Source: Aeromonas tecta (GTDB lineage: Bacteria; Pseudomonadota; Gammaproteobacteria; Enterobacterales; Aeromonadaceae). From it: a DNA stretch of 64,000 nucleotides. Under the pieces are notes generated by a model. That model was not told the origin of the DNA. It ran no database searches and saw only the letters and a program-made list of their open reading frames with translations. The stretch is taken from positions 372,786 through 436,785 of the forward strand of contig NZ_CDCA01000036.1 in NCBI RefSeq assembly GCF_000820185.1, read 5' to 3'. Positions within the stretch are counted from its first letter, which is position 1. Each line of letters begins with the position of its first letter. Below are positions 18,213 to 26,458 of the stretch, piece by piece. Both the position numbers and the translations under genes were made by a program.

Positions 18213-18605
18213 ATGAATTGGATCACAAAATCGGGTTTGGTACTCGGCACACTCCTGCTCGCAGCCTGCTCTACCAGCAAACCAGTCCACAATCTTCCTG
18301 CCAATCAGGTGAATTTTAACTTGACCGAAGAGCAGGTGGGTAATGCCATCATCAATGGCGGCATCAGCAAGGGCTGGGTGATGAAAAAAGAACAACCAGG
18401 CGTGATTCACGGCCAATTGAATGTACGCAAACATCAGGCTGTGATCAATATTCCGTACACTGCTCATGATTATTCTATCAATTATGTCAGCAGCATCAAT
18501 CTGGATGACGATGGCAAAGGCAATATCCATCGCACTTATAATCGCTGGATTGTAGGTTTGAATCAGGCCATCCAGACTGAGTTGTCCCGCGCCAGCACCA
18601 AATAA
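18213..18605 (+). CDS. apeA: Aryl-polyene cluster lipoprotein ApeA
   Basis: A 130-residue lipoprotein: signal peptide ending in the lipobox LLAAC at about residue 19, then a small beta-rich domain (GGISKGWVMKKEQPG, YNRWIVGLNQAI). This is the short lipoprotein that opens APE clusters; databases sometimes mislabel it as an excinuclease subunit. Its function is unknown. GGAG lies eight bases before the ATG. It is transcribed away from apeC and together with apeB. Confidence 0.8.
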   Translation: MNWITKSGLVLGTLLLAACSTSKPVHNLPANQVNFNLTEEQVGNAIINGGISKGWVMKKEQPGVIHGQLNVRKHQAVINIPYTAHDYSINYVSSINLDDDGKGNIHRTYNRWIVGLNQAIQTELSRASTK

Positions 18606-18623
18606 CCAGAGACGGGATCGCCA

Positions 18624-19706
18624 TTGAAACACTATCAGTGTGAGCAATATAACGCCCTCGATGCCATCAGCCAGGCCCAGCGTATCGCCTTCGCCCCCAT
18701 GTTGTTCCAGGCAAGCTGGTGCTTGCGCGAAACCGGCGTGCTCACCTACCTGGAGAGTAGGGGTAAGGCCGGCGCCACCACAGCCGACATAGCCCGCCAT
18801 TGCGAGCTCAGCGAATATGCGGTGTCTGTGCTGCTGGACATGGGACTGGGAGGTGGTGTCTGTCATCTGGCCGGGGAGCAGTATGTGCTCGGCAAGGTCG
18901 GTAAATACCTGCAAAACGACCCCATGACCCGGGTCAACATGGACTTCACCCAGCACGTCTGTTACCAACCCCTGGCTCACCTGCTCGATGCCATTCGCGA
19001 GGGCAAGCCAGAGGGGCTCAAGGTGTTCAACCCAAACTGGGAGACCATCTACCCCCATCTGGATGAACTACCCGAACCCGCCCGTGCCAGCTGGTTTGCC
19101 TTCGATCACTTCTACTCTGACTGGGCGTTCCAGCAGGCGCAGGATCATGTGCTGCATTATGAGCCACGCAGCCTATATGATGTGGGTGGCAACACCGGCA
19201 AGTGGGCCATCTCCTGTGCGACCCGGGATCCCGCACTCAAGGTCACCATCCTGGATCTGCCCGAGCAGATCGCGCTGGCGCAACCCAGAATTGACGCAGC
19301 CGGGCTGACGGAACGGGTTCATGGCCATGGGGTCAACATGCTGGAGGCCGAGGGTCATCTGCCCGGTGAGGCAGACATCTGGTGGATGAGCCAGTTCCTC
19401 GACTGTTTCAGTCACGAGCAGATCGTCGCCATCCTCAAGCGCATTCGCCGACACATGAAGCCAGGCGCCCGGGTCTGCATCCTCGAGCTGTTCTGGGACA
19501 GGCAGAGCTTCGAGGCGGCCAGTTTCAGCCTCAATGCCACCTCCCTCTATTTCACCGCCATCGCCAATGGGGACAGCCGTTTCTATCACTCCAAGCAGAT
19601 GTACCAGTGCTTGCGGGAAGCGGGTTTTCATGTGGAGGCCGAGCACGAGATCCCGGGTCCGGGCCACACCCTGCTGGTTGCCCAGCCACTGCCGACGCGG
19701 CCATAA
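18624..19706 (+). CDS. apeB: Aryl-polyene SAM-dependent methyltransferase ApeB
   Basis: A 360-residue class I O-methyltransferase-like protein. An N-terminal winged-helix dimerisation region (ADIARHCELSEYAVSVLLDMG) precedes the SAM-binding fold (LYDVGGNTGKWAI, then VTILDLPEQIALA). ApeB methylates the aryl head group in characterised pathways. The most upstream usable start is TTG at 18624, 18 bases after apeA; no ATG fits as well. The C-terminal segment PGPGHTLLVAQPL ends the fold normally. Confidence 0.85.
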   Translation: MKHYQCEQYNALDAISQAQRIAFAPMLFQASWCLRETGVLTYLESRGKAGATTADIARHCELSEYAVSVLLDMGLGGGVCHLAGEQYVLGKVGKYLQNDPMTRVNMDFTQHVCYQPLAHLLDAIREGKPEGLKVFNPNWETIYPHLDELPEPARASWFAFDHFYSDWAFQQAQDHVLHYEPRSLYDVGGNTGKWAISCATRDPALKVTILDLPEQIALAQPRIDAAGLTERVHGHGVNMLEAEGHLPGEADIWWMSQFLDCFSHEQIVAILKRIRRHMKPGARVCILELFWDRQSFEAASFSLNATSLYFTAIANGDSRFYHSKQMYQCLREAGFHVEAEHEIPGPGHTLLVAQPLPTRP

Positions 19707-19745
19707 TGGCCCATCGACATGGATGGCATACAAAAGGAGTGGCCC

Positions 19746-19955
19746 ATGATGCGTAACGGCAGGGTTCTGCTGACACTGGCTCTGGTGCTGGGTAGCGCGG
19801 CTTGTACCCATATCAAGGAGGCGGGCAGGACGGTGGGCCATACCACCCGGGACGTGACCCGCGAGATTGGCCACACCACCCGGGATGTGACCCGCGAAAT
19901 CGGCCATGGCACCCGGGATACCGTCAACAAAGTGGGCGACGAGATAAACAAATGA
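19746..19955 (+). CDS. Small lipoprotein with tandem 11-residue repeats
   Basis: A 69-residue lipoprotein: signal peptide with lipobox GSAAC, then two near-identical 11-residue repeats (GHTTRDVTREI) and a third degenerate one (GHGTRDTVNKV). The repeats should form an amphipathic helix. AAGGAG lies seven bases before the double ATG. It follows apeB by 39 bases and may be co-transcribed, but no link to pigment synthesis is established. A strong hairpin follows. Confidence 0.75.
   Translation: MMRNGRVLLTLALVLGSAACTHIKEAGRTVGHTTRDVTREIGHTTRDVTREIGHGTRDTVNKVGDEINK
19836..19920 (+). repeat. 33-bp tandem coding repeat
   Basis: Two 33-base units (19836-19868 and 19869-19901) differ at only a few third-codon positions. 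A third, partial unit starts at 19902. Confidence 0.85.
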
Positions 19956-19980
19956 CAACAGGGGCCTCGGCCCCTGTTGT
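19955..19980. terminator. Strong hairpin between convergent genes
   Basis: An 11-base perfect stem (19955-19965 with 19970-19980) has a CTCG loop, between the repeat lipoprotein and the leftward nuclease gene. It can serve both directions. Confidence 0.75.
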
Positions 19981-19998
19981 GTTATCCATGGCTCAATC

Positions 19999-20748
19999 TC
20001 ACCACATTGCCATCAGCTGGGATTCCATGGCCTCTTCCTGTTCATCCGGCAAACTGGTGAAGAAGTCGAGTCCTGTCTGCTCTTCCACCGCATCCACAGT
20101 CACTATGTAGTCCGCCAGCTTGCTGGACGGAATATTCTGTTGCGGCAGTATGAAGGCGATGGCCTCCTGATTCGCCACGTCCATCACTACCCGGTAATAG
20201 GCATGGGGCACGGTCACACCGTTACCGATGGAGGCGTCCGAGTTGGTGAAGATGGGGCCGGTGATCACCTGGACATTCTTGTAAGCGATGGCCCACTGGC
20301 GGGTCTTCTCCTCCAGGATGCGCCAGGCGCCCTGATTGAGCGCCGGCAGCTGAGGCGTCATGTTGGTCAGCAGGAAACTCTGCTTCATGGTGGTCGCGCT
20401 GGTGCGCATGTCTGCCGCGGGTGCCTGATGTCCCCTGTCATAACCGGAGCCCTTGTAGTCCGCCAGAGTGGCGCGGAACTGCACCGGCACCTCCTTGTCC
20501 TCGGCAAAAGCGTCCTTGCGCGGCACCTGACCCTGGGCGCTGGCCGCCGTCATCCGATAAGAGACCCAATCAGAGACTTTGGTGTCGTAGTTGTAACCGG
20601 CGGCATAACCTTCCCGGCACAGAAGCTGACTGGATTGGCTGGGCACCCCCAGGGTCACGTGATCCTTGCATTCGAAGCCCGCCGCCAGGGTCGGGAAAGC
20701 GCTGAGAGTAAATCCGATTGCCAGAACTAACTTATTAATATTATTCAT
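19999..20748 (-). CDS. Secreted DNA/RNA non-specific endonuclease
   Basis: A 249-residue Serratia-nuclease-type (NUC superfamily) enzyme. The signal peptide ends near TLAAG. The catalytic motif DRGHQAP contains the general-base His, and the metal-binding Asn follows in the LLTNMTPQ segment. It cleaves DNA and RNA outside the cytoplasm. I chose the ATG at 20748 because a signal peptide starts there and AAAGGAG lies upstream. The frame extends 42 codons further without family resemblance. Two Cys early in the mature part could pair. Confidence 0.9.
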   Translation of the reverse strand: MNNINKLVLAIGFTLSAFPTLAAGFECKDHVTLGVPSQSSQLLCREGYAAGYNYDTKVSDWVSYRMTAASAQGQVPRKDAFAEDKEVPVQFRATLADYKGSGYDRGHQAPAADMRTSATTMKQSFLLTNMTPQLPALNQGAWRILEEKTRQWAIAYKNVQVITGPIFTNSDASIGNGVTVPHAYYRVVMDVANQEAIAFILPQQNIPSSKLADYIVTVDAVEEQTGLDFFTSLPDEQEEAMESQLMAMW

Positions 20749-21220
20749 TATTATGCCACTCCTTTGGTTAGGCGGAGTGATTTGACACCAGGTCGGATGA
20801 GCGAGGCAATCGGCTATTTTACGAGCATGTTGTAAATGTGAAGATCCCGGCAATTTGACCAAAAACCTGCGCACAGGTGGGGGATTGTCATCGGGGTGTC
20901 ATTGTGTTGAGCTGGTAACTTTATCTCTGTAATCAAACAGATATACATGACATTCTATTTTTGAAGGAAATACTGGCGGGACCCTGCGGGAAACAGCACG
21001 AAGAAATAGGAATGCTTAAATTAGCCACTGATGATGTCGAAATAAGAGCCGCTCGATCAGGCCGTGCTCATGGAATAAGCGATCATTAAATACACAACTG
21101 CGCTCGCGCATTATTATTTCGTATATTTGATACATCATTAACTTGTATATAAACGCTTGCCAACGACGGCATCCAGCGCGACGGCAATCCCGATTTCTTC
21201 ATAGAAACTCGGCGTCGCTA
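20749..21220. other. Intergenic region upstream of the nuclease gene
   Basis: About 470 AT-rich bases between the nuclease start and the psuG terminator. I find no convincing gene: a 25-codon frame near 21012 has no usable ribosome site. It presumably contains the nuclease promoter. Confidence 0.5.
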
Positions 21221-21246
21221 TAAAAAAGAGGGCCCAAGGGCCCTCG
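21221..21246 (-). terminator. Terminator of psuK-psuG
   Basis: A perfect GC-rich stem (21228-21235 with 21238-21245) is followed on the reverse strand by TTTTTT. Confidence 0.88.
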
Positions 21247-21277
21247 CTTGTTTTCAACCATTCAGGCATTCAACCCA

Positions 21278-22186
21278 TCACAGACTGGCGGCAATCTTTG
21301 CCCCCAAGGCGGCATTGTTCAACACCAGCTGGATGTTGGCCGCCAGGGAGTTGCCGCCGGTCAGCTCGCACACCCGCGCCAGCAGGAAGGGGGTGGACTC
21401 CTTGCCCTTCACCCCCTGCTCGTCGGCTTCCTGCAGCGCCTGCTTGATCGCGGCATCGATGTCGGCCTTGGGCATGGCAAATTCGGTCGGGATGGGGTTG
21501 GTCACCACAGCGCCACCGGCCAGTCCCAGCTCCCACTTGAGGCGCAGCGCCTCTGCAATCGCCGCCGGGGTGTCGAGGCGGTAATCCACCTTGAAGCCGC
21601 TCTCGCGGGTGTAGAAGGCGGGCAGCTCCTCGGTCTGGTAGCCGATGACCGGTACGCCCTGGGTCTCCAGGTATTCCAGGGTCAGGCCGATATCCAGAAT
21701 CGACTTGGCACCGGCGCAAACCACGGCTACCGGGGTCTGGGCAAATTCTTGCAAGTCAGCCGAGATGTCGAAGGTCTCCTGGGCACCGCGATGCACCCCA
21801 CCGATGCCGCCGGTGGCGAACACCCGGATACCGGCCATGGCGGCGATGATCATGGTGGAGGCCACCGTCGTTGCCCCCAGCCCCTTGTTGGCCAGCACGA
21901 AGGGGATGTCGCGACGGCTGCACTTGGTGGCAGCGTGACCAGCCTTGCCCAGCGCCTCCAGCGCCCCCGCATCCAGCCCGACCTTGAGGCGACCATCCAG
22001 CAGGGCTATGGTCGCCGGTACGGCGCCGTTGTCGCGCACCACTTGCTCTACCTGACGCGCCGTCTCCACGTTCTGCGGATAAGGCATGCCATGGGAGATG
22101 ATGGTGGACTCCAGTGCTACCACTGGCTTGCCAGCGGCCAGGGCCGCAGCGACTTCGGGTTGGATATCGAGATAAGCGTTCAACAT
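21278..22186 (-). CDS. psuG: Pseudouridine-5'-phosphate glycosidase
   Basis: A 302-residue enzyme that splits pseudouridine 5'-phosphate into uracil and ribose 5-phosphate, breaking its C-C glycosidic bond. Family segments are clear: VALESTIISHGMPYPQN, CSRRDIPFVLA (catalytic Lys lies just before in HAATK), FATGGIGGVHRG and GKESTPFLLARV. It overlaps psuK by seven bases, as expected for a two-gene catabolic operon with kinase first. Confidence 0.95.
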   Translation of the reverse strand: MLNAYLDIQPEVAAALAAGKPVVALESTIISHGMPYPQNVETARQVEQVVRDNGAVPATIALLDGRLKVGLDAGALEALGKAGHAATKCSRRDIPFVLANKGLGATTVASTMIIAAMAGIRVFATGGIGGVHRGAQETFDISADLQEFAQTPVAVVCAGAKSILDIGLTLEYLETQGVPVIGYQTEELPAFYTRESGFKVDYRLDTPAAIAEALRLKWELGLAGGAVVTNPIPTEFAMPKADIDAAIKQALQEADEQGVKGKESTPFLLARVCELTGGNSLAANIQLVLNNAALGAKIAASL

Positions 22187-23271
22187 GGGTACTCCTCCAG
22201 CATGCGTTCAACGGCGGCCTTGGACAGGCCAGAAAAAACGGTATCGGAACAATTGACGGTGAGGGCGGCGCAACCGAGGGCGAAGCGGGTAGTTTCGGCC
22301 GCCCCCTGCTCCAGCAGCCAGGCGTGGGCCAGCCCCGCCATGAAGGCATCACCACCGCCGGTCACATTGATGACGGGGCTACCGAGCACGGGCAGATGGC
22401 CCTGGTGCTCCCCGTCGCTATAGAAGACGCCCTGATCTCCCAGGCTCAGGAACAGCCGCTGCACCCCGGCGCGGTGGAACCAGGCTGCCGCCATGGGCCA
22501 GGTATCGGGCCCGGCGATGGTGAAGCCGCACAGCTGCTCGGCCTCGCTGCGATTGGGTTTGAGGGTGTGGATCCGGTGCAGCCAGGGGCGGATCTTCTCC
22601 ACCTTGGCCACCGAGACGGTGTCGACGAAGATGATGTGCTCGCCCTGGCGCTCGAACAGCCAGTCCAGGGTGTGAGTGGCGAGGTTGGTGTCGAGCACCC
22701 AGAGGCTGGCCGCCCCCAAAAAGCCGCTCAGAGGCGCGAGCCGGGCCGGGGTCAGCTCGTTGATGATCCCCATGTCGTTGACGGCGCAGCTCATCTCGCC
22801 GCTGCCATCGTGCAGGCTGAGATAACAAGAGGTTGACTGCCCTTCCAGCACCAGCACCTGGCGCACATCGACCCCGGCCCGCTGGCTCACCTCAAGCAGG
22901 TGATGACCATATTGATCGTTACCCACCGCGGTCAGCAACCGGGTATCTGTGCCGAGCCGTGCCAGGTTCTCGGCGATGTTGCGCCCCACCCCACCGGCCG
23001 AGGTCCGTACCCTGCCGGGGTTGGAGTCGCCGATGCGCAGGTTGTCGTGGCTGGCACCGCAGATATCCATATTGGCACCGCCGATCACCACGGCGTAGGG
23101 GCCTTCGCGCAGCACATAACCCCGCCCCTGCACATAACCCTGTCGCATCAGGCTGGAGATGTGACTCGCCAGCGCCGAGCGGCTGATGCCGAGCCTGTCC
23201 GCCAGATCCTGTTGGGCAATCATGGGATCCTGGCGCAGCAGGGCAAGGATCTCTTGTTCACGTTCCGTCAT
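22180..23271 (-). CDS. psuK: Pseudouridine kinase with N-terminal winged helix
   Basis: A 363-residue PfkB-family sugar kinase. It phosphorylates pseudouridine for PsuG. The ATP/Mg signature is NVTGGGDAFMAGLAHAWL near the C-terminus, and the N-terminal PfkB signature is SAGGVGRNIAENLARLG. Residues 1-55 are a MarR/DeoR-like winged helix (EQEILALLRQDPMIAQQDL, then DRLGISRSALASHIS), so the protein may also bind DNA. The ATG at 23271 fits this domain; the frame runs on 61 codons upstream without homology. An inverted repeat overlaps the start codon. Confidence 0.9.
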   Translation of the reverse strand: MTEREQEILALLRQDPMIAQQDLADRLGISRSALASHISSLMRQGYVQGRGYVLREGPYAVVIGGANMDICGASHDNLRIGDSNPGRVRTSAGGVGRNIAENLARLGTDTRLLTAVGNDQYGHHLLEVSQRAGVDVRQVLVLEGQSTSCYLSLHDGSGEMSCAVNDMGIINELTPARLAPLSGFLGAASLWVLDTNLATHTLDWLFERQGEHIIFVDTVSVAKVEKIRPWLHRIHTLKPNRSEAEQLCGFTIAGPDTWPMAAAWFHRAGVQRLFLSLGDQGVFYSDGEHQGHLPVLGSPVINVTGGGDAFMAGLAHAWLLEQGAAETTRFALGCAALTVNCSDTVFSGLSKAAVERMLEEYPC

Positions 23272-23302
23272 AGACAAACATCCAGTTACAAACGTTTGTC
23301 TA
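23271..23302. promoter_or_regulatory. Putative autoregulatory operator of psuK-psuG
   Basis: TAGACAAAC (23271-23279) and GTTTGTCTA (23294-23302) are perfect 9-base inverted copies. A third half-site makes the 12-base palindrome ACAAACGTTTGT at 23288-23299. The array begins at the psuK start codon, a place where binding would block transcription. The kinase's own winged helix is the natural candidate ligand (inference). Confidence 0.5.
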
Positions 23303-23545
23303 TTATTGTCCGCAAAGGTTTTCCCGCCATCATTTCGTGCAGAAAATGTCGACTCTCCCACAAAAAATCGCAGCGCCCTGGCTTGCTGGTGAAAAAACGG
23401 TATTGATTGAATCTTGCACAGCGATTCGCACCAACCGAAGGCTCCCTCGTCCATGTCCGATCTTGCTGGTGCCGAGACGAGTCATGGGCAAACGTCAGCA
23501 TGAGGGTATAATGCGCGGCCGCCGTAAAGAGGAAAGGAGCGCGAG

Positions 23546-24061
23546 ATGAAAGAGTCGGATGACAGCTGTGTAGAATGGGCCAATCCCACGCCATCAAAGC
23601 ACCAAGAGCCGGCGTTTTGCTGCGTCGGCCTAGTCAATCCCAAGTCACCGGAAAACGTCGGCGCCGTGATGCGGGCCGCGGGCTGCTACGGGGTGGATGA
23701 GGTCTATTACACCGGCAGCCGCTTCGAGCTGGCGCGGCGTTTTGCCACCGACACCAAGCAGATGGTAGAGAAGATCCCGCTGCTCGGGGTCGACGAGCTG
23801 CTGGATTTCGTCCCCGCTGGCTGCACCCCGGTACTGGTGGATCTCATCGAGGGCGCCACCTCGCTACCGGACTACGTGCATCCCGAGCGGGCCTTCTACA
23901 TCTTCGGACCTGAGGATGGCACCCTGGATCCCGCTAGCTTCAAAGCCGTCAAAGAGGTGATCTATGTGCCGACCCGAGGCTGCATGAACCTGGCCGCCTC
24001 GGTCAATGTGATCCTCTACGATCGATTGGCCAAGCAACTGCGCAGTGAACAGGTGAAGTAA
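23546..24061 (+). CDS. SpoU/TrmH-family RNA 2'-O-methyltransferase
   Basis: A 171-residue SPOUT methyltransferase. The three SpoU motifs are present: NPKSPENVGAVMRAAGCYG (motif 1, residues 28-46), FYIFGPEDGTL (motif 2) and GCMNLAASVNVILYDR (motif 3), which together form the trefoil-knot SAM site. The substrate RNA cannot be named; it is not a TrmL-type sequence. AAAGGAGCGCGAG precedes the ATG. The 3' end is followed by a second, partial copy of itself. Confidence 0.88.
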   Translation: MKESDDSCVEWANPTPSKHQEPAFCCVGLVNPKSPENVGAVMRAAGCYGVDEVYYTGSRFELARRFATDTKQMVEKIPLLGVDELLDFVPAGCTPVLVDLIEGATSLPDYVHPERAFYIFGPEDGTLDPASFKAVKEVIYVPTRGCMNLAASVNVILYDRLAKQLRSEQVK

Positions 24062-24071
24062 ACGGGGAAAT

Positions 24072-24185
24072 AAAGATGTCATTTATGTCGCCATGTTCCA
24101 GGGCTGCATGAACCTGGCCGCCTCGGTCAATGTGATCCTCTATGACCGATTGGCTAAGCAACTGCGCAGTGAACAGACGAAGTAA
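24072..24185 (+). pseudogene. Partial duplicate of the 3' end of the SpoU methyltransferase gene
   Basis: Starting eleven bases after the intact gene's stop, this stretch repeats its last 37 or so codons in the same orientation. From 24102 on, 79 of 84 bases match 23978-24061, including the TAA, and the repeat continues into ACGGGG. Three of the four changed codons are synonymous. The first part (24072-24101) is more diverged, with a four-residue block replacing PTR. It has no start signal and cannot make a functional enzyme. Confidence 0.85.
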
Positions 24186-24225
24186 ACGGGGGAGTGAAGT
24201 GAAGTAGCGGGCGATGCCAAGGCCG

Positions 24226-24963
24226 CTACTTGCGCACCCTGGATTCCTGCTCCTTGATAAAGTCGCGATAGTAATCGTAGAGCTGGTTTTGGCGATAGAT
24301 CTCGGCCAGGGCGCGACTTCTTAACAGGCGTTGCATGCCGGGATCCCAGAGCTGGCGTAGCCGCTCCCCCCGCGGCGTATCGGCGAAGATGGGATAGGTC
24401 GGCACCCAACGCAGGAAGATCCGGGTCATGTCGGAGGGGATCTCCCCCTTCGGGTAGAGTACGCCGGCGGTCAGGTAATAGCGGTAGCGCTCCTTTGCCA
24501 AAAGTTGCATCGCCATGGCGTGATTGTCTATCTCGTGCCAGCGCATGGGCACGGGAATGAACTTGTCAAAGGCCCAGCCCCGCAGCCACAGCACATCCTG
24601 CTCCTGCAAGCTGTTCTCACCGGCCCAGTGCGGCAACCACTTCTTGAGCATCAACACGGTCACATCGTCGGCCGAGGCCGGGTAATCCGGCTGATGTACC
24701 CCCTGCACTTCCCCCTGATAGACCCCCATCGCCATGTCGCCGCCTTTTTGGGCGACCACAGCCAGCGCCCGCTTGTAGGGCACTATGTGCGGATGGATGC
24801 GATAGCCTTCGGGTTCATAGATGGCGCGCACTATATCCAGATAGACGCCACTGCCATCGGGCTGACAGAAGCCGGGCCAGTCATCGCAATAAACGTGAAT
24901 GAGATTGGCCCGAGTGGACCAGGAGAGCAGCAGGCAGCAGAGCAGAAGCAGCGGACGAACCAT
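24226..24963 (-). CDS. Periplasmic solute-binding protein, family 3
   Basis: A 245-residue exported protein with a signal peptide (LLLLCCLLLSWSTRA). The mature part has the amino-acid/ligand-binding fold of SBP family 3: an N-terminal YCDDWPGFCQPDGSGVYLDIVR, a GGDMAMGVYQGE middle and a C-terminal WDPGMQRLLRSRALAEIYRQ. There is no transporter gene nearby, so it may act alone as a sensor or orphan binding protein. The ATG at 24963 starts the signal peptide; an earlier ATG-like start at 25026 adds a non-signal stretch. Confidence 0.75.
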   Translation of the reverse strand: MVRPLLLLCCLLLSWSTRANLIHVYCDDWPGFCQPDGSGVYLDIVRAIYEPEGYRIHPHIVPYKRALAVVAQKGGDMAMGVYQGEVQGVHQPDYPASADDVTVLMLKKWLPHWAGENSLQEQDVLWLRGWAFDKFIPVPMRWHEIDNHAMAMQLLAKERYRYYLTAGVLYPKGEIPSDMTRIFLRWVPTYPIFADTPRGERLRQLWDPGMQRLLRSRALAEIYRQNQLYDYYRDFIKEQESRVRK

Positions 24964-25167
24964 GTAGCAGTATTTCCTCGGTGGCGGCGCTGCCTGCTCA
25001 AGATAACAGACCAGCTGCACGTTCAAGCCTTAACACATCATAGGAAGTTATCCCATCCGACCACCTCTTTTTCCCGGTTTTGCGAGCGGGTCGAGAGTAA
25101 TTACCTCCTTAATGGGTATGATGAGTCATAAGATTCATTAGTGACCCAACCAGAGGAGAGCTTTCTC

Positions 25168-25596
25168 ATGCCATCCATCAAATCACTGCTCTGTCCCGTC
25201 GATTTCTCCGAGATGTCCAATGCCGTGCTCGACTATGCCGTCTTCATGGCCCAGAGCCATCAGGCGGAACTCAAGCTGATCCACGTAGTAGATCAGCTGC
25301 ACGGCTTCGACAGCTACAAGATCCTGCACATGACCGCCATCGAGATCACTCACGAGATGGAACGTCAGGCCAAGAGTCAACTCAAGGAGCTGGTCGCCAC
25401 CCTGGCCATCCCCGCGACCTTCGAGGTGCGCTTTGGCCGCGCCGCCGACGAAGTCGTCATCCAGGCAAAGGAAGACAAGGTGGATCTGATCGTCATGGGC
25501 AGCCATGGCCGCTCCGGCATCAGCCATCTGCTGGTGGGCAGTGTCGCCGAGTCCGTGGTGCGTCACGCCCCCTGCCCGGTGCTGGTGGTGCGTTAA
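25168..25596 (+). CDS. Universal stress protein, UspA family
   Basis: A 142-residue single Usp domain. It starts SLLCPVDFSEMSNAVLDYAV and ends with the nucleotide-binding signature GSHGRSGISHLLVGSVAESV (Gly-2X-Gly-9X-Gly-Ser), so it should bind ATP. These proteins help cells survive starvation and other stress. GAGGAG lies nine bases before the ATG at 25168. It is a single gene followed by a bidirectional hairpin. Confidence 0.92.
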   Translation: MPSIKSLLCPVDFSEMSNAVLDYAVFMAQSHQAELKLIHVVDQLHGFDSYKILHMTAIEITHEMERQAKSQLKELVATLAIPATFEVRFGRAADEVVIQAKEDKVDLIVMGSHGRSGISHLLVGSVAESVVRHAPCPVLVVR

Positions 25597-25626
25597 TCCG
25601 CCGTCGCCCGCCCCCGTTAAACAACA

Positions 25627-25649
25627 AAGGCCAGCAAGATGCTGGCCTT
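25627..25649. terminator. Bidirectional terminator between usp and the transpeptidase-like gene
   Basis: A ten-base perfect stem (AAGGCCAGCA with its complement) has an AGA loop and T-rich flanks on both strands. Confidence 0.8.
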
Positions 25650-25666
25650 GTTCATTGCAGAGCTGC

Positions 25667-26302
25667 TCAACCGTGGGCGTAGATGACGCTACCGCCCTTG
25701 ATGATGTCGATGATGGCTCTGGACTGCTCCCTCGGCAGAGCGGGACACCCCCAGCTGCGGCCCAGCTTGTCGAACTTGAGCAGGTGCCTTGGGCTCGCGT
25801 AGTCCGCCCCGTGCACCACGATGGCGCGCTTGCGGGCATTGCTGTTCTGACCCGGGCTCAGGCCATCAAGGCGCAGCGAGTAACCGTGCTTGCCCTGATA
25901 GGTTTCGGCGGTGCGATAGACCCCGAGCGAACTCTGTCTGGAGTTGAGCTGATTGGAAAACTGGTTGGCGGCCAGCTCACCGGAGTTGCGGCCGTGGCTG
26001 ACCCAGGTGTGATAGAGCAGCTTGTGGCGCTTGACGTCGATGACAAACAACCGGCGCTGGGTAGAGGGCTTGCTGTAATCGATGATGGTGAGAATGGCTT
26101 TCCGCTTGTGACGCACGCTCTGATAACCGCTGATCGCCTCGCGAAATACCTGTTTATCCAGCTTGCCCGCCAGACCCAGCTGGCGGTAGAGATCCTGATC
26201 CCAGCTCGCCTGACTGACGCCACTGAAACAGAGCGCCCCCAACAGCAGTGGCAGGCTCAACCAGAGCGCACCGAGCCGCGTAATCCAATCTGTTCGCTTC
26301 AT
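25667..26302 (-). CDS. Murein L,D-transpeptidase catalytic-domain family protein
   Basis: A 211-residue exported protein: signal peptide (LWLSLPLLLGALCFSGVSQA), then a YkuD-like domain with VHGADYASP and the catalytic Cys in GRSWGCPALP. It belongs to the branch annotated as 'murein L,D-transpeptidase catalytic domain family', probably periplasmic and acting on peptidoglycan; no specific reaction is proven for this branch. The ATG at 26302 begins the signal peptide. It converges on usp and shares its terminator. Confidence 0.85.
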   Translation of the reverse strand: MKRTDWITRLGALWLSLPLLLGALCFSGVSQASWDQDLYRQLGLAGKLDKQVFREAISGYQSVRHKRKAILTIIDYSKPSTQRRLFVIDVKRHKLLYHTWVSHGRNSGELAANQFSNQLNSRQSSLGVYRTAETYQGKHGYSLRLDGLSPGQNSNARKRAIVVHGADYASPRHLLKFDKLGRSWGCPALPREQSRAIIDIIKGGSVIYAHG

Positions 26303-26404
26303 CCTTGAAGTCGCTCCCGTTTTTGCTGGTAGCCCAGAGTCCAAAATATCGCCACGCCTCGCTGGATAGTTATATGCAAGCCCCTGATAGCGCGCAATAA
26401 AAAA

Positions 26405-26434
26405 GCACAAAAATGCCGACCCGCGTCGGCATTG
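26405..26434 (-). terminator. Terminator of proBA
   Basis: A nine-base perfect stem (26413-26421 with 26426-26434) is followed on the reverse strand by TTTTTGTGCTTTTTT. Confidence 0.88.
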
Positions 26435-26458
26435 TTGAGGATGGCCATACCGCCTGAC

